Part shown: positions 35,427 through 35,475 of the stretch, in pieces
Layout: the number at the start of each line of letters is the position of its first letter
Position numbering within the stretch: the stretch's first letter is position 1
From: Bacillota bacterium
GTDB lineage: Bacteria; Bacillota; Dethiobacteria; Dethiobacterales; Dethiobacteraceae
Assembly (NCBI GenBank): GCA_012523945.1
Contig: JAAYSO010000001.1
Span: forward strand, 1-35,475
Length of the DNA: 35,475 bases
Direction: 5' to 3'
Made by a program: the position numbers and the translations under genes
Notes under the pieces: model-generated
The model's database searches: none
What the model saw: only the letters and a program-made list of their open reading frames with translations
What the model was told of the DNA's origin: nothing

Positions 35427-35475
35427 ATGTCAGAAAAGGAGCATGCTTTACTAAAGGAAAAATTAAAACTTTTAC
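35427..35475 (+). CDS. uvrC: Probable UvrC, first 16 codons (cut by window end)
   Basis: ATG 35427, 7 bases after the uvrA stop, opens a frame reading MSEKEHALLKEKLKLL up to the window edge. The LKEKLKLL pattern is what precedes the PxxPGxY motif in UvrC, and the uvrBA context supports it. The fragment is too short for proof. Confidence 0.6.
   Translation, partial: MSEKEHALLKEKLKLL

Overview
The window looks like one stretch of chromosome from a low-to-mid GC Clostridia-type Firmicute. It is probably anaerobic, possibly spore-forming, and has at least the methyl branch of the Wood-Ljungdahl pathway. Evidence: a ctsR-mcsA-mcsB-clpC operon with CtsR operators, a Clostridia-style acsE/metV/metF set, a Gmad2 lipoprotein, an ftsEX-CwlO-like-ctpA-MinJ-like block, strong AGGAGG-type ribosome sites, frequent GTG/TTG starts, and intrinsic terminators after most operons. 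I see no phage, insertion sequence, rRNA, tRNA or CRISPR array. Species cannot be named from this sequence alone.

Layout. 1-332: 3' end of a family 5 extracellular solute-binding protein, then a strong terminator. 532-1524: meso-diaminopimelate dehydrogenase. 1620-2453: PrcB_C/Gmad2 lipoprotein. 2615-3897: trxB-trxA. 4015-4848: Ku. It faces a 55-codon minus-strand gene (4891-5058) across a shared hairpin. 5365-9990: CtsR-controlled protein quality-control operon. 9991-10503: a 513-base gene-free region with a terminator, an RNA-like structured element and an unattached Shine-Dalgarno. 10504-15000: acsE, a large flavin/iron-sulfur fusion, metV and metF. 15047-16036: a convergent minus-strand UroD-fold methyltransferase-like gene. 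16301-19602: a YhaM-like nuclease, a TPR-HTH protein, a ComK-like protein and a small hypothetical. 19761-24064: pyrC-pyrK-pyrD-pyrF-pyrE. 24312-30086: ftsE-ftsX, a CwlO-like M23 hydrolase, a CtpA-like protease and a MinJ-like PDZ membrane protein. 30132-30401: a small helical protein. 30603-end: uvrB-uvrA and the first codons of probable uvrC.

Most interesting biology. Between acsE and metVF lies a 697-residue protein that joins, in one chain, a GltD-type iron-sulfur/FAD/NAD(P) module, two ferredoxin-type 4Fe-4S motifs and a degenerate MvhD-like domain. In Moorella the comparable electron input to MetVF is built from separate HdrABC and MvhD proteins. This operon therefore suggests a compact alternative partner for methylene-tetrahydrofolate reductase, perhaps NADH-linked because the usual arginine motif for NADPH is replaced by one containing Glu. 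The second strongest signal is regulatory: the ribosome site of the ComK-like gene is buried in a perfect 14-bp hairpin. Third, two intergenic regions (10049-10158 and 27121-27247) hold GC-rich structured sequence that resembles each other and is not explained by neighbouring genes.
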